DNA from: PNNG01 sp046291695
GTDB taxonomy: Bacteria; Bacteroidota; Bacteroidia; UBA7662
Assembly (NCBI GenBank): GCA_046291695.1
Contig: JBKBSO010000003.1
Coordinates: 62,001-126,000 of the forward strand
DNA: 64,000 nt
Direction of reading: 5' to 3'
Position 1 is the first letter of the stretch, and each line of letters opens with the position of its first letter. The notes under the pieces were generated by a model. The model was given only the letters and a program-made list of their open reading frames with translations. It had not been told where the DNA came from and searched no databases. The translations under genes were made by a program, and so were the position numbers. Below are positions 8,549 through 16,629 of this stretch, one piece after another.

Positions 8549-8743
8549 TTAAATACCTTCAGCCTGGCTCATCTGCTGACGGTAGATGGCCTTCAATTTT
8601 GCCTGACGGTCAGTGATAGATGGCTTCTCGAAAGCCTGACGACCACGGAGCTCTTTCAACACACCGGTCTTTTCAAACTTCTTCTTGAAACGCTTGAGCG
8701 CCTTATCAATGGACTCGTTCTCTTTTACCTCGATTTTAATCAT
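8549..8743 (-). CDS. rpsU: 30S ribosomal protein bS21
   Basis: Small basic 30S protein near the anti-Shine-Dalgarno region. The 64 residues begin MIKIEVKENESIDKALKRFK and include the FEKTGVLKELRGRQAFEKPS block typical of the family. It has its own promoter directly upstream and precedes the xerC-like gene by 37 bp. In Bacteroidota bS21 helps occlude the anti-SD in some species; that was not assessed here. Confidence 0.97.
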   Translation of the reverse strand: MIKIEVKENESIDKALKRFKKKFEKTGVLKELRGRQAFEKPSITDRQAKLKAIYRQQMSQAEGI

Positions 8744-8763
8744 GTCTTTACTTTAGAGAGGTG

Positions 8764-8793
8764 CAAAGGTAATAAATGCTTTTAAAAAAACAA
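8764..8793 (-). promoter_or_regulatory. rpsU promoter
   Basis: Minus strand: TTG (8791-8793), 19-bp spacer, then TACCTTTG (8764-8771), matching TAnnTTTG. The ATG of rpsU lies 20 bp below the -7 box, giving a short leader. Confidence 0.75.
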
Positions 8794-9933
8794 TCACTTA
8801 AGCACTTGTCTCGAAATTACCAATTTTTGAATCTCGCTGGTGCCCTCGCCAATGGTACAAAGCTTGGAGTCGCGATAGAACTTCTCCACCGGAAAATCCT
8901 TGGTGTAACCATAACCCCCAAAAATCTGCACCGCTTCTACTGAGGCCCGTACGGCAACTTCTGAGGCGTAATACTTCGCCATCGCAGATTCTTTTGTAAC
9001 CGGCATACCCTGGTTTTTAAGATACGCTGCCTGAAAGGTGAGTAGTTCTGCAGCTTCTATTTCAGTGGCAATGTCGGCAAGCTTAAAACTAATTCCCTGA
9101 AATTCACTGATGGGCTTACCAAATTGCTGCCGTTCCTTTGAATACTTCACAGAAGCCTCGAAGGCTCCTTTGGCAATACCTAATGAAAGTGCTGCTATGC
9201 TAATTCGACCACCATCCAGAATTTTCATGGCTTGGATAAAACCTTCGCCTACCTTGCCCAATATATTGTCCTTGTGCACACGGCAATTTTCGAACAACAA
9301 CTCTGTGGTTTCAGAGGCACGCATTCCCAATTTATTTTCTTTTCGTCCGTGTGTAAAGCCTGGAGTTCCTTTCTCTATCACAAAGGCAGTCATGCCATGC
9401 GAATCGAGTAATTCGCCAGTGCGTACCATTACTACTGCTACATTGCTCGACTTACCATGGGTAATCCAGCATTTCGCGCCATTGATCACCCAATAATCAC
9501 CGTCCTGTACACCAACGGTCATCATCCGCATGGCATCTGAACCAGTATTGGGCTCGGTTAATCCCCAAGCACCAATCCATTCGGCGGAAGCCAACTTAGG
9601 CAACCAGCGTTGCTTCTGCTCCTCACTGCCAAACTGCAAAATATGTCCGGTACATAACGAATTATGAGCCGCCATACTTAAACCGATAGAGCCATCAATT
9701 TTCGAGAGCTCTTCAATGGCAGTTACATATTCATAATAACCGAAACCCGACCCACCATATTCCTCAGGCACAAATACGCCCATGAGGCCAAGCTTACCCA
9801 TTTCCTTGAATAACTCCACCGGGAATTCCTGACTTTCGTCCCAATCCATCATGTAGGGCTTGATATGTTTTTCACCAAAATTGCGAACCATTTCGGCAAT
9901 CATCTGCTGATTTTCGGTTTTCTGAAAATTCAT
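8794..9933 (-). CDS. Acyl-CoA dehydrogenase
   Basis: FAD enzyme that introduces the alpha-beta double bond in acyl-CoA, the first step of beta-oxidation or branched-chain catabolism. At 379 residues it has the short/medium-chain type layout: N-terminal helical domain (1-120), beta domain with WGLTEPNTGSDAMRM and WITHGKSSNVAVVMVRTG, and C-terminal domain with QQFGKPISEFQG and YGYTKDFPVEKFYRDSKL, ending in IGEGTSEIQK, which carries the probable catalytic Glu. Substrate chain length cannot be read from motifs. It stands alone between rpsU and the HhH gene. Confidence 0.94.
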   Translation of the reverse strand: MNFQKTENQQMIAEMVRNFGEKHIKPYMMDWDESQEFPVELFKEMGKLGLMGVFVPEEYGGSGFGYYEYVTAIEELSKIDGSIGLSMAAHNSLCTGHILQFGSEEQKQRWLPKLASAEWIGAWGLTEPNTGSDAMRMMTVGVQDGDYWVINGAKCWITHGKSSNVAVVMVRTGELLDSHGMTAFVIEKGTPGFTHGRKENKLGMRASETTELLFENCRVHKDNILGKVGEGFIQAMKILDGGRISIAALSLGIAKGAFEASVKYSKERQQFGKPISEFQGISFKLADIATEIEAAELLTFQAAYLKNQGMPVTKESAMAKYYASEVAVRASVEAVQIFGGYGYTKDFPVEKFYRDSKLCTIGEGTSEIQKLVISRQVLK

Positions 9934-9998
9934 TCTTAACTATTTAGCATTAAAAGGCACAAGCCCCCATTTTTGTTTGAAAGTCACAAAAATAGCTG

Positions 9999-10904
9999 TT
10001 ATTCCGCCTGTTGCAACTCTTCCACTGCGATATATGGCCGAAGTTGGTTGAATACCTTTTCATTGAGGCCATGAATTCTGCCTAATGCATCCGGGCTTTT
10101 GAAGGTCCCGTGCTGTTCGCGATAACTCACTATTCGACGTGCCAGCGTTTTGGAAATGTAAGGATGGCTGGAAAGCACTTCCTCCGAAGCCTCATTCAAA
10201 TTTAACTTGCGGTATATGCCTTCTTCAACGATGATGAATGGTGCCCACTGTTCAAGTCGAGCAGAATCTACGCCATACACCTCGAGCAGCTGTGTTGACG
10301 ACAAGAACCCCCCGAGCCGATCGCGATACCGAACAATGCGGGAGGCAAATGTCGGCCCTATTCCGGGTACCTTGGTCAAAGATGCTGAATCGGCCAAATT
10401 GACATTTATCCGTGCAAACACCGCTGATGAACTTTCTTCAGACCTCATTGGGTTTCCGCTTTCCGTATTGGGAATGGCGTTTTTTTGGCTTTCAAACTGA
10501 AGCCAAGGGCCCAGCCGTGCCTTGTCAGCTTCAGTCAAGCTGAACAGCTTATTGAAATCCTCTATGCTTTTTACCTTTCCACCCTTGTTTCGATAGCGCA
10601 TCAACCCGGCTATCGATTTGGGCCCCACCCCAAGACGAAGCAAATCCAAGGAATCGATGCTGTTGATGTCAAAATAAAAATAGTCAATGACGGTCACGTT
10701 CACCGAATCTTTCGGTGTTTCTTGTACCACCTGCTGTTGCTCCAAAAAAGCTTCAAGCTCTTCATCCAGTCGAATAGGCACTTCAGGCTTTTCATCAAGC
10801 CAAACGGAAGAACCAAGCCACGCCAACAGCAGCAGCACAAGCAAACTAATGCCTATGCGCTCAGATTTACTCAACTGCCAAAAGCTGTCCCACAATTTAC
10901 GCAT
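9999..10904 (-). CDS. Membrane-anchored helix-hairpin-helix protein (ComEA-related)
   Basis: 301 residues with one N-terminal transmembrane helix (about 17-32, ISLLVLLLLAWLGSSVWL) and three helix-hairpin-helix units: LLRLGVGPKSIAGLMRYR, LTKVPGIGPTFASRIVRYR and LSSHPYISKTLARRIVSYR. HhH units bind duplex DNA without sequence specificity; ComEA uses one such domain for DNA uptake. A role in DNA uptake or in envelope DNA binding is inference. A strong Shine-Dalgarno (GGAGGAG) precedes the ATG. It follows the NSS transporter pair on the same strand. Confidence 0.85.
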   Translation of the reverse strand: MRKLWDSFWQLSKSERIGISLLVLLLLAWLGSSVWLDEKPEVPIRLDEELEAFLEQQQVVQETPKDSVNVTVIDYFYFDINSIDSLDLLRLGVGPKSIAGLMRYRNKGGKVKSIEDFNKLFSLTEADKARLGPWLQFESQKNAIPNTESGNPMRSEESSSAVFARINVNLADSASLTKVPGIGPTFASRIVRYRDRLGGFLSSTQLLEVYGVDSARLEQWAPFIIVEEGIYRKLNLNEASEEVLSSHPYISKTLARRIVSYREQHGTFKSPDALGRIHGLNEKVFNQLRPYIAVEELQQAE

Positions 10905-10925
10905 ACAGCTCCTCCCTCCTTCCGC

Positions 10926-11069
10926 TTATCGCGGATCGTTATCATTATCGGCGTAAGAATCCGGCTCAGCCCTTGGAGGCGTTTTAAGTACCTTCCAGAA
11001 AAAGTAAGCCGTAACGCAAGCTACCGTGAGCTGAACGGTTACCATCAATACAAATGCGGATGTAGTCAT
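10926..11069 (-). CDS. 47-residue MetS-like small subunit of the NSS transporter
   Basis: A small ORF whose ATG overlaps the TAA of the transporter gene by one base (TAATG), so translation is probably coupled. The product starts MTTSAFVLMVTVQL, has one transmembrane helix (about residues 5-27) and a polar tail rich in Asp/Asn that ends NDNDPR. The position, size and N-terminus resemble the MetS-type small subunits of NSS amino-acid importers (MetPS of Corynebacterium). The family call is by eye; the gene itself is well supported by the overlap and by the hydrophobic/polar layout. Confidence 0.8.
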   Translation of the reverse strand: MTTSAFVLMVTVQLTVACVTAYFFWKVLKTPPRAEPDSYADNDNDPR

Positions 11070-12892
11070 TAGTCAATCCTCCCTGTTTTACGACGCATAT
11101 TCGTAGCACGTTTTACCTGCCACGCAATAAACAAAAACAACATGGTTAGCCACACCCGCGATAAATCAGCGTACAACACCTTGTTGTAAAAACGCCCTTC
11201 TGCCAACTTATCTTTAATTTGAATGTCATCGCCAACCTGAACTAGCAGTTTATGCTTGTGCTCAAACTCGTATTTTTTTATTACCGTTCCGGTTTCAGGA
11301 TTGGCAATATGTAAAATTTGCTTGTTTCGCGCCATTACCAAATCAGCCACTACCCCATCGGTTTCCGACTCAAAATGATTGGCGATATAGTCGCGATTGG
11401 CCACCATGCCTTGGTGTGTGATATTGCCAATGATGCTCGACTTATCGAGTTCCCAGCCTTCTTTAAAAGCGCGCCCCCAATCATTGTCTTTTGGGGTAAA
11501 GAGTGCGCCAAGAAATACCACGGTAAGTAAAGCCGGCGTCACGTATTTAATAATGGGTCTGTAAATTCTAGGCACCCGCATATCAGCGCCTCTGTTGATT
11601 TCATCCCAACCTTTATCCAATCCGAAAACCCAAGAAAACAAGATGGTTTCGGCCAAGGCAAAAACCACCAAGGATACGGTGCCTGCCCAATAATCATATT
11701 CGTCGAATACACCTTCCTGAAAAAAGAATACGGTAGGCAAGCCCATCACCAACACCAGGGCCCCAAACGACCAGGCCGCTTTTTTGGTATCCCAGTCAAA
11801 CTCATCGCGCATAAAGCCCATCCAAGGGGTGCCCATCGCCAAAGACGAAGTAATTCCCGCAAAAAAGAGTAATCCAAACCACATTACACCGGCCAGCATC
11901 CCTAAGCTTACACCCCATTTACCGAAAAGGTAGGGCATGGTTTGAAAGGCCATCGAAAAACCAGCATTGTTCTTCACCCAGTCGAGTCCCAAATAGCCTA
12001 CGGCAATTGGAATTACGATGCTGGCACCTAACACAATTTCCACAAACCCATTCATCCAGCCTGCCGACATGGCATTTAGGGCAATGTCATCTTTACTACG
12101 CACATAGGCTGCATAACATTGAATGGTACCCATACCTACCGAAAGCGTAAAAAAGATTTGACCGGCTGCTGCCATCCACACTTTCATATCAAGCAGGCTG
12201 CTGTAGTTCGGCTCCCAAAGGAAATTCAAGCCCAAAAAGCTGTTGCAATCTACACAACCCTCGGGCGCCCCACTATCCCCAAGCGTCCAACCCCTGAGCG
12301 CCAACAAGAACCCAAAGCCAAGTAGCATGGGGATGCCTACTTTTGCCACTTTCTCTACTCCTCCCTTAAGCCCTTTCGACAAGATCCAGGTATTCAACAG
12401 CAAGCATATAACGTAGAAAATAACTGCCTCGTAGGGTATTCCAGTTGTTGAGTGTTCTACATCGGTGTACGACTCAAAAAAGCCGGCCACCTGAGCCTGA
12501 TCCATACCCGTAAAGGTTTGCTTGAGGCTATGGTAAACATAAGAAAGTGTCCAAGATTCAATGTAGCAATAATAGGCAGCTACAGCAATATTGGTGAAAA
12601 TCCCAAATACCCCAAAATACTTCCATATGCTTTTTCGGGTCATATTATCAAGGATAAATGGCGTGGAGTGATTGCCAAATCGCCCTCCATAACGGCCCAC
12701 CGACCACTCTATCCAAAGCAATGGGATACCCATCAGTAAAAAACAAACCAGATAGGGAATAATAAATGTACCTCCACCGTTTTGAACGGCCTGTACAGGA
12801 AACCGAAGAAAGTTACCCAGGCCTACTGCGTTACCGGCCATAGCCAAAATGAGCCCCACACGGGTACCCCAGGAATCAGGTTTATGCGACAT
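11069..12892 (-). CDS. Sodium-dependent (SNF/NSS family) transporter
   Basis: Neurotransmitter:sodium symporter family protein of 607 residues, an inner-membrane importer of amino acids driven by Na+. The N-terminal signature WGTRVGLILAMAGNAVGLGNFLRFP in TM1 carries the unwound ion/substrate-binding segment (VGLGN). About twelve hydrophobic segments follow, including GQIFFTLSVGMG in TM6. An extra polar stretch before the last helix (about residues 480-570) is longer than in LeuT. It overlaps a 47-residue MetS-like partner, which argues for a neutral amino acid such as Met or Ala, but the substrate is unknown. Confidence 0.93.
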   Translation of the reverse strand: MSHKPDSWGTRVGLILAMAGNAVGLGNFLRFPVQAVQNGGGTFIIPYLVCFLLMGIPLLWIEWSVGRYGGRFGNHSTPFILDNMTRKSIWKYFGVFGIFTNIAVAAYYCYIESWTLSYVYHSLKQTFTGMDQAQVAGFFESYTDVEHSTTGIPYEAVIFYVICLLLNTWILSKGLKGGVEKVAKVGIPMLLGFGFLLALRGWTLGDSGAPEGCVDCNSFLGLNFLWEPNYSSLLDMKVWMAAAGQIFFTLSVGMGTIQCYAAYVRSKDDIALNAMSAGWMNGFVEIVLGASIVIPIAVGYLGLDWVKNNAGFSMAFQTMPYLFGKWGVSLGMLAGVMWFGLLFFAGITSSLAMGTPWMGFMRDEFDWDTKKAAWSFGALVLVMGLPTVFFFQEGVFDEYDYWAGTVSLVVFALAETILFSWVFGLDKGWDEINRGADMRVPRIYRPIIKYVTPALLTVVFLGALFTPKDNDWGRAFKEGWELDKSSIIGNITHQGMVANRDYIANHFESETDGVVADLVMARNKQILHIANPETGTVIKKYEFEHKHKLLVQVGDDIQIKDKLAEGRFYNKVLYADLSRVWLTMLFLFIAWQVKRATNMRRKTGRID

Positions 12893-12987
12893 GAAAAATG
12901 TTCAGTTAGCCATTAGAAGCTCGCAAAATACCGCAAAGCAACCAAGCATACAAATATATAATGCGACAAAAAGCCCGCTATTGGGGA

Positions 12988-13887
12988 TTATTGCCCCACT
13001 TGCGACATCACCAACGCAATACCTTCCTCAAAGCTACGTGCTTCATAGCCCAATTCACGTTGCGCCTTTTCGAGCTTAAAGCCGGTAACCAAGGGGCGAC
13101 GCGCACGTTGGTTGAGCTCAGCCGAACTTACCTCACTGATTTGATCGGTTGGCAAATTAAAATAAGCGGCAACCCGCTTTACCAACTCCAGCACCGACAT
13201 TTGGTCCCTTCCACTGATGTTGTAAATCCCCTGTGCACGATGTTTGGCAGCCAAAATGCAGCCTTCTGCTAAATCTTCGGCCAGGGTTGGACTGCGAAAC
13301 TGATCGGAAACAATACGCAATGCTTGTCCCTTTTCAAGCGCTGATTTCGCCCAAAGCACGATATTGGAACGGCTCATGTCTTCCGCTACCCCATACACCA
13401 ATACAGTACGTAAAATACTCCAGCTAATGGTGCTGTCGAGCAACAACTTTTCGGCAGCGAGCTTCGATTTTCCATAAAAACTCAAAGGGTTAGGTTCCGC
13501 CGTTTCGTCATAAGGGCCGTCGGCCCCATCAAAAATAAAGTCGGTTGACAAATGCACCAGGTGCGTATTGGTTGCTTCGCAGGCACGAATCAGATGATCA
13601 ACTGCGGTAACATTCAACTGCCAGCATTCGGCTTGTTTGTCTTCGCATTCATCTACCTGAGTCATAGCCGCGGTATGTATGATTACCTCTGGTTTTAGGG
13701 CAAGGCAAAGATCAATTACGTCCTGCTCACGGGTAATATCAAGGGGATAATACTTGTAGCCTTCCTTCAACCTAAGTCGATTTTCACCCCTCGAGGTCGC
13801 AATCAATTCCAGATCTTCAGACCCGCACAGCGCGTGCACGAGCTTTTGACCCAACAGGCCATTACTTCCGGTGAGCATGATTTTCAT
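12988..13887 (-). CDS. NAD(P)-dependent SDR family reductase (RmlD-like)
   Basis: Extended short-chain dehydrogenase of 299 residues. The N-terminal Rossmann motif TGSNGLLGQKL binds the nucleotide, and the YGKSKLAAEK segment holds the catalytic Tyr and Lys (YxxxK). Overall the sequence resembles dTDP-4-dehydrorhamnose reductase and related sugar-nucleotide enzymes (HTAAMTQVDECED, STDFIFDG, RTVLVYG). No other rhamnose genes are nearby, so it may act on another sugar nucleotide. It is the third gene after DUF2851 and PspC on the same strand. Confidence 0.88.
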   Translation of the reverse strand: MKIMLTGSNGLLGQKLVHALCGSEDLELIATSRGENRLRLKEGYKYYPLDITREQDVIDLCLALKPEVIIHTAAMTQVDECEDKQAECWQLNVTAVDHLIRACEATNTHLVHLSTDFIFDGADGPYDETAEPNPLSFYGKSKLAAEKLLLDSTISWSILRTVLVYGVAEDMSRSNIVLWAKSALEKGQALRIVSDQFRSPTLAEDLAEGCILAAKHRAQGIYNISGRDQMSVLELVKRVAAYFNLPTDQISEVSSAELNQRARRPLVTGFKLEKAQRELGYEARSFEEGIALVMSQVGQ

Positions 13888-13917
13888 GCTACAATGTTAA
13901 TCAAAAACAGAGATTTC

Positions 13918-14142
13918 TTAATCCCAGATTACGCTTTTGCGACGAAAATAAGAACGTACGTTCAACCAAAAAGCTGCTAACAAATAAAAGACTACCGGAG
14001 ACCCCAGTGAGAAAAACGACAAGTAAATAAATACATTCCGTACCCGTGCGGTAGGCAAGTCGAACTTGATACTCAGGTATTCACAAACGCCAAACGCTTG
14101 CGTTTCGAAAAAATCTTTAATACGGTTAACCAGTTTTTGCAT
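13918..14142 (-). CDS. PspC-domain membrane protein
   Basis: 74 residues with one PspC-type domain: a short N-terminal part with CEYLSIKFDLPTARVRNVFI followed by a transmembrane hairpin (about 40-64) and a basic C-terminal tail. PspC proteins take part in membrane-stress responses, but many Bacteroidota copies of this size have no known role. The start overlaps the end of the DUF2851 gene by 17 bp, so the two are co-transcribed. Confidence 0.8.
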   Translation of the reverse strand: MQKLVNRIKDFFETQAFGVCEYLSIKFDLPTARVRNVFIYLSFFSLGSPVVFYLLAAFWLNVRSYFRRKSVIWD

Positions 14143-15424
14143 GTTTAGTTGGTTTTAGCATGAGCAGCCTGGAGCCGATCATACAGTCCAAACAACGTTG
14201 TTCTTTGCAATAATGTTTGTGCAACTCTATCATCCCTTGCGATTGTAACGCATTTTGAGGCTGAATGTGATGTGCACTGTACAAATGTATTATTTTGTTT
14301 TGTTCAGGCGGCAAGCTTTCGAGCCAATAAATTGCTTTTTCTTCATAATGCGACTGATGCATAAGCCTTCCATACAAAAACATGGCAGGAATGAGTGCGT
14401 TAATCAGCCAAACCTGAACCATAGCTTCACCCGGTCGCCCACCCTTGCCCTTGCCTGCGTCGCCGGGCCGATAATGTTGTTGCCAGTAGGTTGAAGGCTG
14501 ACTACTCAAAATCTGGATGGCCAAATTCAATTCTTTACATGCAATTAGTTGTTGAAATAACGGCATAGACTGGTGCAAAACCATAGCGAGTTGAGCTAGC
14601 CGTAAGCTAGGAAAAGCCCCCGGCCGCATGCGCATAAATTTCCAGCTAAAATACCTACGGGTAGGAAGTCGAAGTTTTTTACTCAAATATTGAAATTCTG
14701 ACTGCAACTGAAGTAAATATGCATCTTCACACTTGATTTGCAAAAAACCGGCTTGCCCCAACAACAATGCCTCAAGTTGGATGAGCTCGTCTTTGAACCT
14801 GTGTAAGATGTGTATGTTTAATTGTGAGGCCAGTTGCTCCATGGGCTCTTTGTTTACAGTAAGACCAAATGCCGAAGCCAACCAACACCAAAATGCTTGT
14901 TCCCAATCGCCTTTGCATCGGTCGAGATGCGCCGCCATTTCTTGAGTTCGTAATTCAAGGCGCTCAATGCCACAACGATCTAACATCGTTGGGAAGTAGG
15001 CTTTAATTTGCTCGTTAAGCAGCTTTTCGCAGGGTATGGCCTGAGCTTGCTGCCAAAGCAGGTAATAGCGCGCCAACATCTCTTCCCGAACCCACGGCTT
15101 TAATTCAAATACGGGCAGTATGGTCCCATCGGCCCGCTGAATAAGGTCTGCACCCTCCCAAACCACATGCAAAATCACATTGTTGTAAGCAGCATCGTGC
15201 TGATGCCCATGCAACAACCATTCTCTGGCTTGGCAATGAATTTCAATGCTGCCCATCCATCTTTCCTTGCCTATGGCCAGCAAAGCCTCCGTGAAATCAG
15301 GACCGGCATCCTGATTGTGTAAACCAGGCCGAAAAACACGTACGCTTTCCCCCTCTGTAGTTCGCCAATCGCCCGCTTCAAGCAGTTGATGCTTCCAAAT
15401 AAAATGTAGCAAAGCCTCTTGCAT
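14126..15424 (-). CDS. DUF2851 family protein
   Basis: Conserved Bacteroidota protein of unknown function. With the start at 15424 (MQEALLHFIWK) it has 432 residues; a longer ATG at 15466 is possible, but the family normally begins just before LHFIWKHQLL. Visible family hallmarks are VFRPGLHNQDAGPDFTEA, GSIEIHCQAREWLLHGH and, near the C-terminus, two Cys motifs (CKEQRCLDCMIG). The paired Cys residues suggest metal binding, which is inference. It forms a unit with the overlapping PspC gene. Confidence 0.87.
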   Translation of the reverse strand: MQEALLHFIWKHQLLEAGDWRTTEGESVRVFRPGLHNQDAGPDFTEALLAIGKERWMGSIEIHCQAREWLLHGHQHDAAYNNVILHVVWEGADLIQRADGTILPVFELKPWVREEMLARYYLLWQQAQAIPCEKLLNEQIKAYFPTMLDRCGIERLELRTQEMAAHLDRCKGDWEQAFWCWLASAFGLTVNKEPMEQLASQLNIHILHRFKDELIQLEALLLGQAGFLQIKCEDAYLLQLQSEFQYLSKKLRLPTRRYFSWKFMRMRPGAFPSLRLAQLAMVLHQSMPLFQQLIACKELNLAIQILSSQPSTYWQQHYRPGDAGKGKGGRPGEAMVQVWLINALIPAMFLYGRLMHQSHYEEKAIYWLESLPPEQNKIIHLYSAHHIQPQNALQSQGMIELHKHYCKEQRCLDCMIGSRLLMLKPTKHAKTG

Positions 15425-15539
15425 GCCTGAATTTAGGCCATTTCCGGATGCAATAAAAGCAAACAACTAAAAGTTAACAAAAGTTGCGCTAAACATTACA
15501 ATTAGCAGTTTATGCCGCAGCTTTTTTTTCCTTTTGGGG

Positions 15540-15569
15540 TTTGGCTATATGATGCTTTGTCTATATTTG
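15540..15569 (+). promoter_or_regulatory. Promoter upstream of tRNA-Pro
   Basis: TTTG (15540-15543), an 18-bp spacer and TATATTTG (15562-15569) match the Bacteroidota housekeeping promoter exactly. The predicted start near 15575 gives a leader of about 137 nt before tRNA-Pro, unusually long for a tRNA gene. Confidence 0.72.
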
Positions 15570-15572
15570 CAC

Positions 15573-15693
15573 TCCCAAGTCCGAAGCGATTCCCCTCATG
15601 CTTCGGCAACGTTTGGGATTTTTTTAGCTCCAATCATCATTCGCGGGAAGAAGTCCCAAATGATGATTCGATTGGGATGAGCTATTCAACAAA
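15573..15693 (+). promoter_or_regulatory. Structured tRNA-Pro leader: terminator/antiterminator-like
   Basis: Hairpin 1: TCCCAA (15573-15578) and CCGAAGC (15581-15587) pair with GCTTCGG (15600-15606) and TTGGGA (15613-15618), followed directly by seven T (15619-15625), an intrinsic-terminator shape. Hairpin 2: AATCATCATT pairs with AATGATGATT (about 15632-15677), with GGGA/TCCC inside and AGCTC/GAGCT outside. TCCCAAA (15654-15660) is also a perfect complement of TTTGGGA (15612-15618), so pairing these would break hairpin 1. A 9-codon ORF (15598-15627) overlaps hairpin 1. Regulation by attenuation is inference from the pairing. Confidence 0.45.
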
Positions 15694-15711
15694 TCTCAGC
15701 TTCACAAGTAT

Positions 15712-15786
15712 CGGGGTGTAGCGCAGTCCGGTTAGCGTACACGTCTGGGGGGCGTGTGGTCGCTGGTTCGAATCCAGTCACCCCGA
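15712..15786 (+). tRNA. tRNA-Pro (anticodon GGG)
   Basis: Cloverleaf with acceptor CGGGGTG/CACCCCG, D-arm GCGCAGTCCGGTTAGCGT, anticodon stem CACGT/GCGTG closing the loop CTGGGGG (anticodon GGG), T-arm GCTGG TTCGAAT CCAGT and discriminator A. CCA is not encoded. A terminator follows within 10 bp. Confidence 0.95.
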
Positions 15787-15794
15787 CAAACAAA

Positions 15795-15830
15795 GCCTCT
15801 CCGCGAAAGCGGAGGGGCTTTTTGCTTTTC
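15795..15830 (+). terminator. Intrinsic terminator of tRNA-Pro
   Basis: GCCTCTCCGC (15795-15804) and GCGGAGGGGC (15809-15818) form a 10-bp stem (one G-U) with a GAAA tetraloop, followed by CTTTTTGCTTTTC. It lies 9 bp after the tRNA. Confidence 0.9.
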
Positions 15831-15880
15831 TGACCGAACCAAGCCACCGGCTTGAGTGAGGGCAGAAAAGCAAAAAGCCC
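15815..15880. repeat. 18-bp perfect inverted repeat linking the terminator to the repeat array
   Basis: The 18 bases at 15815-15832 (beginning GGGCTTTTTGC) are the exact complement of those at 15863-15880 (ending GCAAAAAGCCC), with a 30-bp spacer. The left arm is the tail of the tRNA-Pro terminator and the right arm is the beginning of the first 118-bp unit, so the array begins with an inverted copy of the terminator tail. Confidence 0.9.
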
Positions 15881-16538
15881 AAGGGACGCGCAGCGGACCA
15901 GGCTTTGCTTGTAACGGCCTCCACAATAGGATCAGCGAAGCTAATCCAGTCACCCCCAAACCCACCGACTCGACCAATGACAAAAACGCAAAAAGCCCAA
16001 GGGACGCGCAGCGGACCAGGCTTTGCTTGTAACGGCCTCCACAATAGGATCAGCGAAGCTAATCCAGTCACCCCCAAACCCACCGACTCGACCAATGACA
16101 AAAACGCAAAAAGCCCAAGGGACGCGCAGCGGACCAGGCTTTGCTTGTAACGGCCTCCACAATAGGATCAGCGAAGCTAATCCAGTCACCCCCAAACCCA
16201 CCGACTCGACCAATGACAAAAACGCAAAAAGCCCAAGGGACGCGCAGCGGACCAGGCTTTGCTTGTAACGGCCTCCACAATAGGATCAGCGAAGCTAATC
16301 CAGTCACCCCCAAACCCACCGACTCGACCAATGACAAAAACGCAAAAAGCCCAAGGGACGCGCAGCGGACCAGGCTTTGCTTGTAACGGCCTCCACAAAA
16401 GGATCAGCGAAGCTAATCCAGTCACCCCCAAACCCACCAACTCGACCAATGACAAAAACGCAAAAAGCCAAGCGACGCGCAGCGGACCAGGCTTTGCTTG
16501 TAACGGCCTCCACAATAGGATCAGCGAAGCTAATCCAC
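15871..16538. repeat. 118-bp tandem repeat, 5 full copies plus one truncated
   Basis: Units start at 15871, 15989, 16107, 16225, 16343 and 16461 with an exact 118-bp period; the sixth stops at about 16538. Copies 1-4 look nearly identical; copy 5 has a T-to-A change in the CACAATAGG stretch and a G-to-A near its end, and copy 6 has lost one C. Each unit has CAAAAAGCC facing GGCTTTGC, a hairpin GGATCAGC-GAA-GCTAATCC, and AATCCAGTCACCCC, a 14-bp match to the 3' end of the adjacent tRNA-Pro. The period is not a multiple of three, and long open frames on both strands are by-products. No cas genes are near and there are no spacers. Confidence 0.95.
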
Positions 16539-16578
16539 CATTCAGCTTCAAGCCGTCATTAAAGTTAAAAACAAGAAC

Positions 16579-16609
16579 TTGCCATTTATATAAAAAACTC
16601 ATAGCTTTA
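16579..16609 (+). promoter_or_regulatory. Probable promoter of the FISUMP gene
   Basis: TTG (16579-16581), a 20-bp spacer and TAGCTTTA (16602-16609), a TAnnTTTR-type -7 box, lie 20 bp before the ATG at 16630. Confidence 0.5.
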
Positions 16610-16629
16610 AATTCCTAAAAACTAGCAAT

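Noticed and set aside
15871..16538. CRISPR array
   Set aside because: Units are head-to-tail without unique spacers, are far too long, and no cas gene is nearby.
15732..16618. Several overlapping open frames of 60-138 codons on both strands
   Set aside because: They run through the 118-bp repeats in all frames with identical peptides shifted by 118 bp; the period is not a multiple of three. They are by-products of the repeat, and some read through the tRNA.
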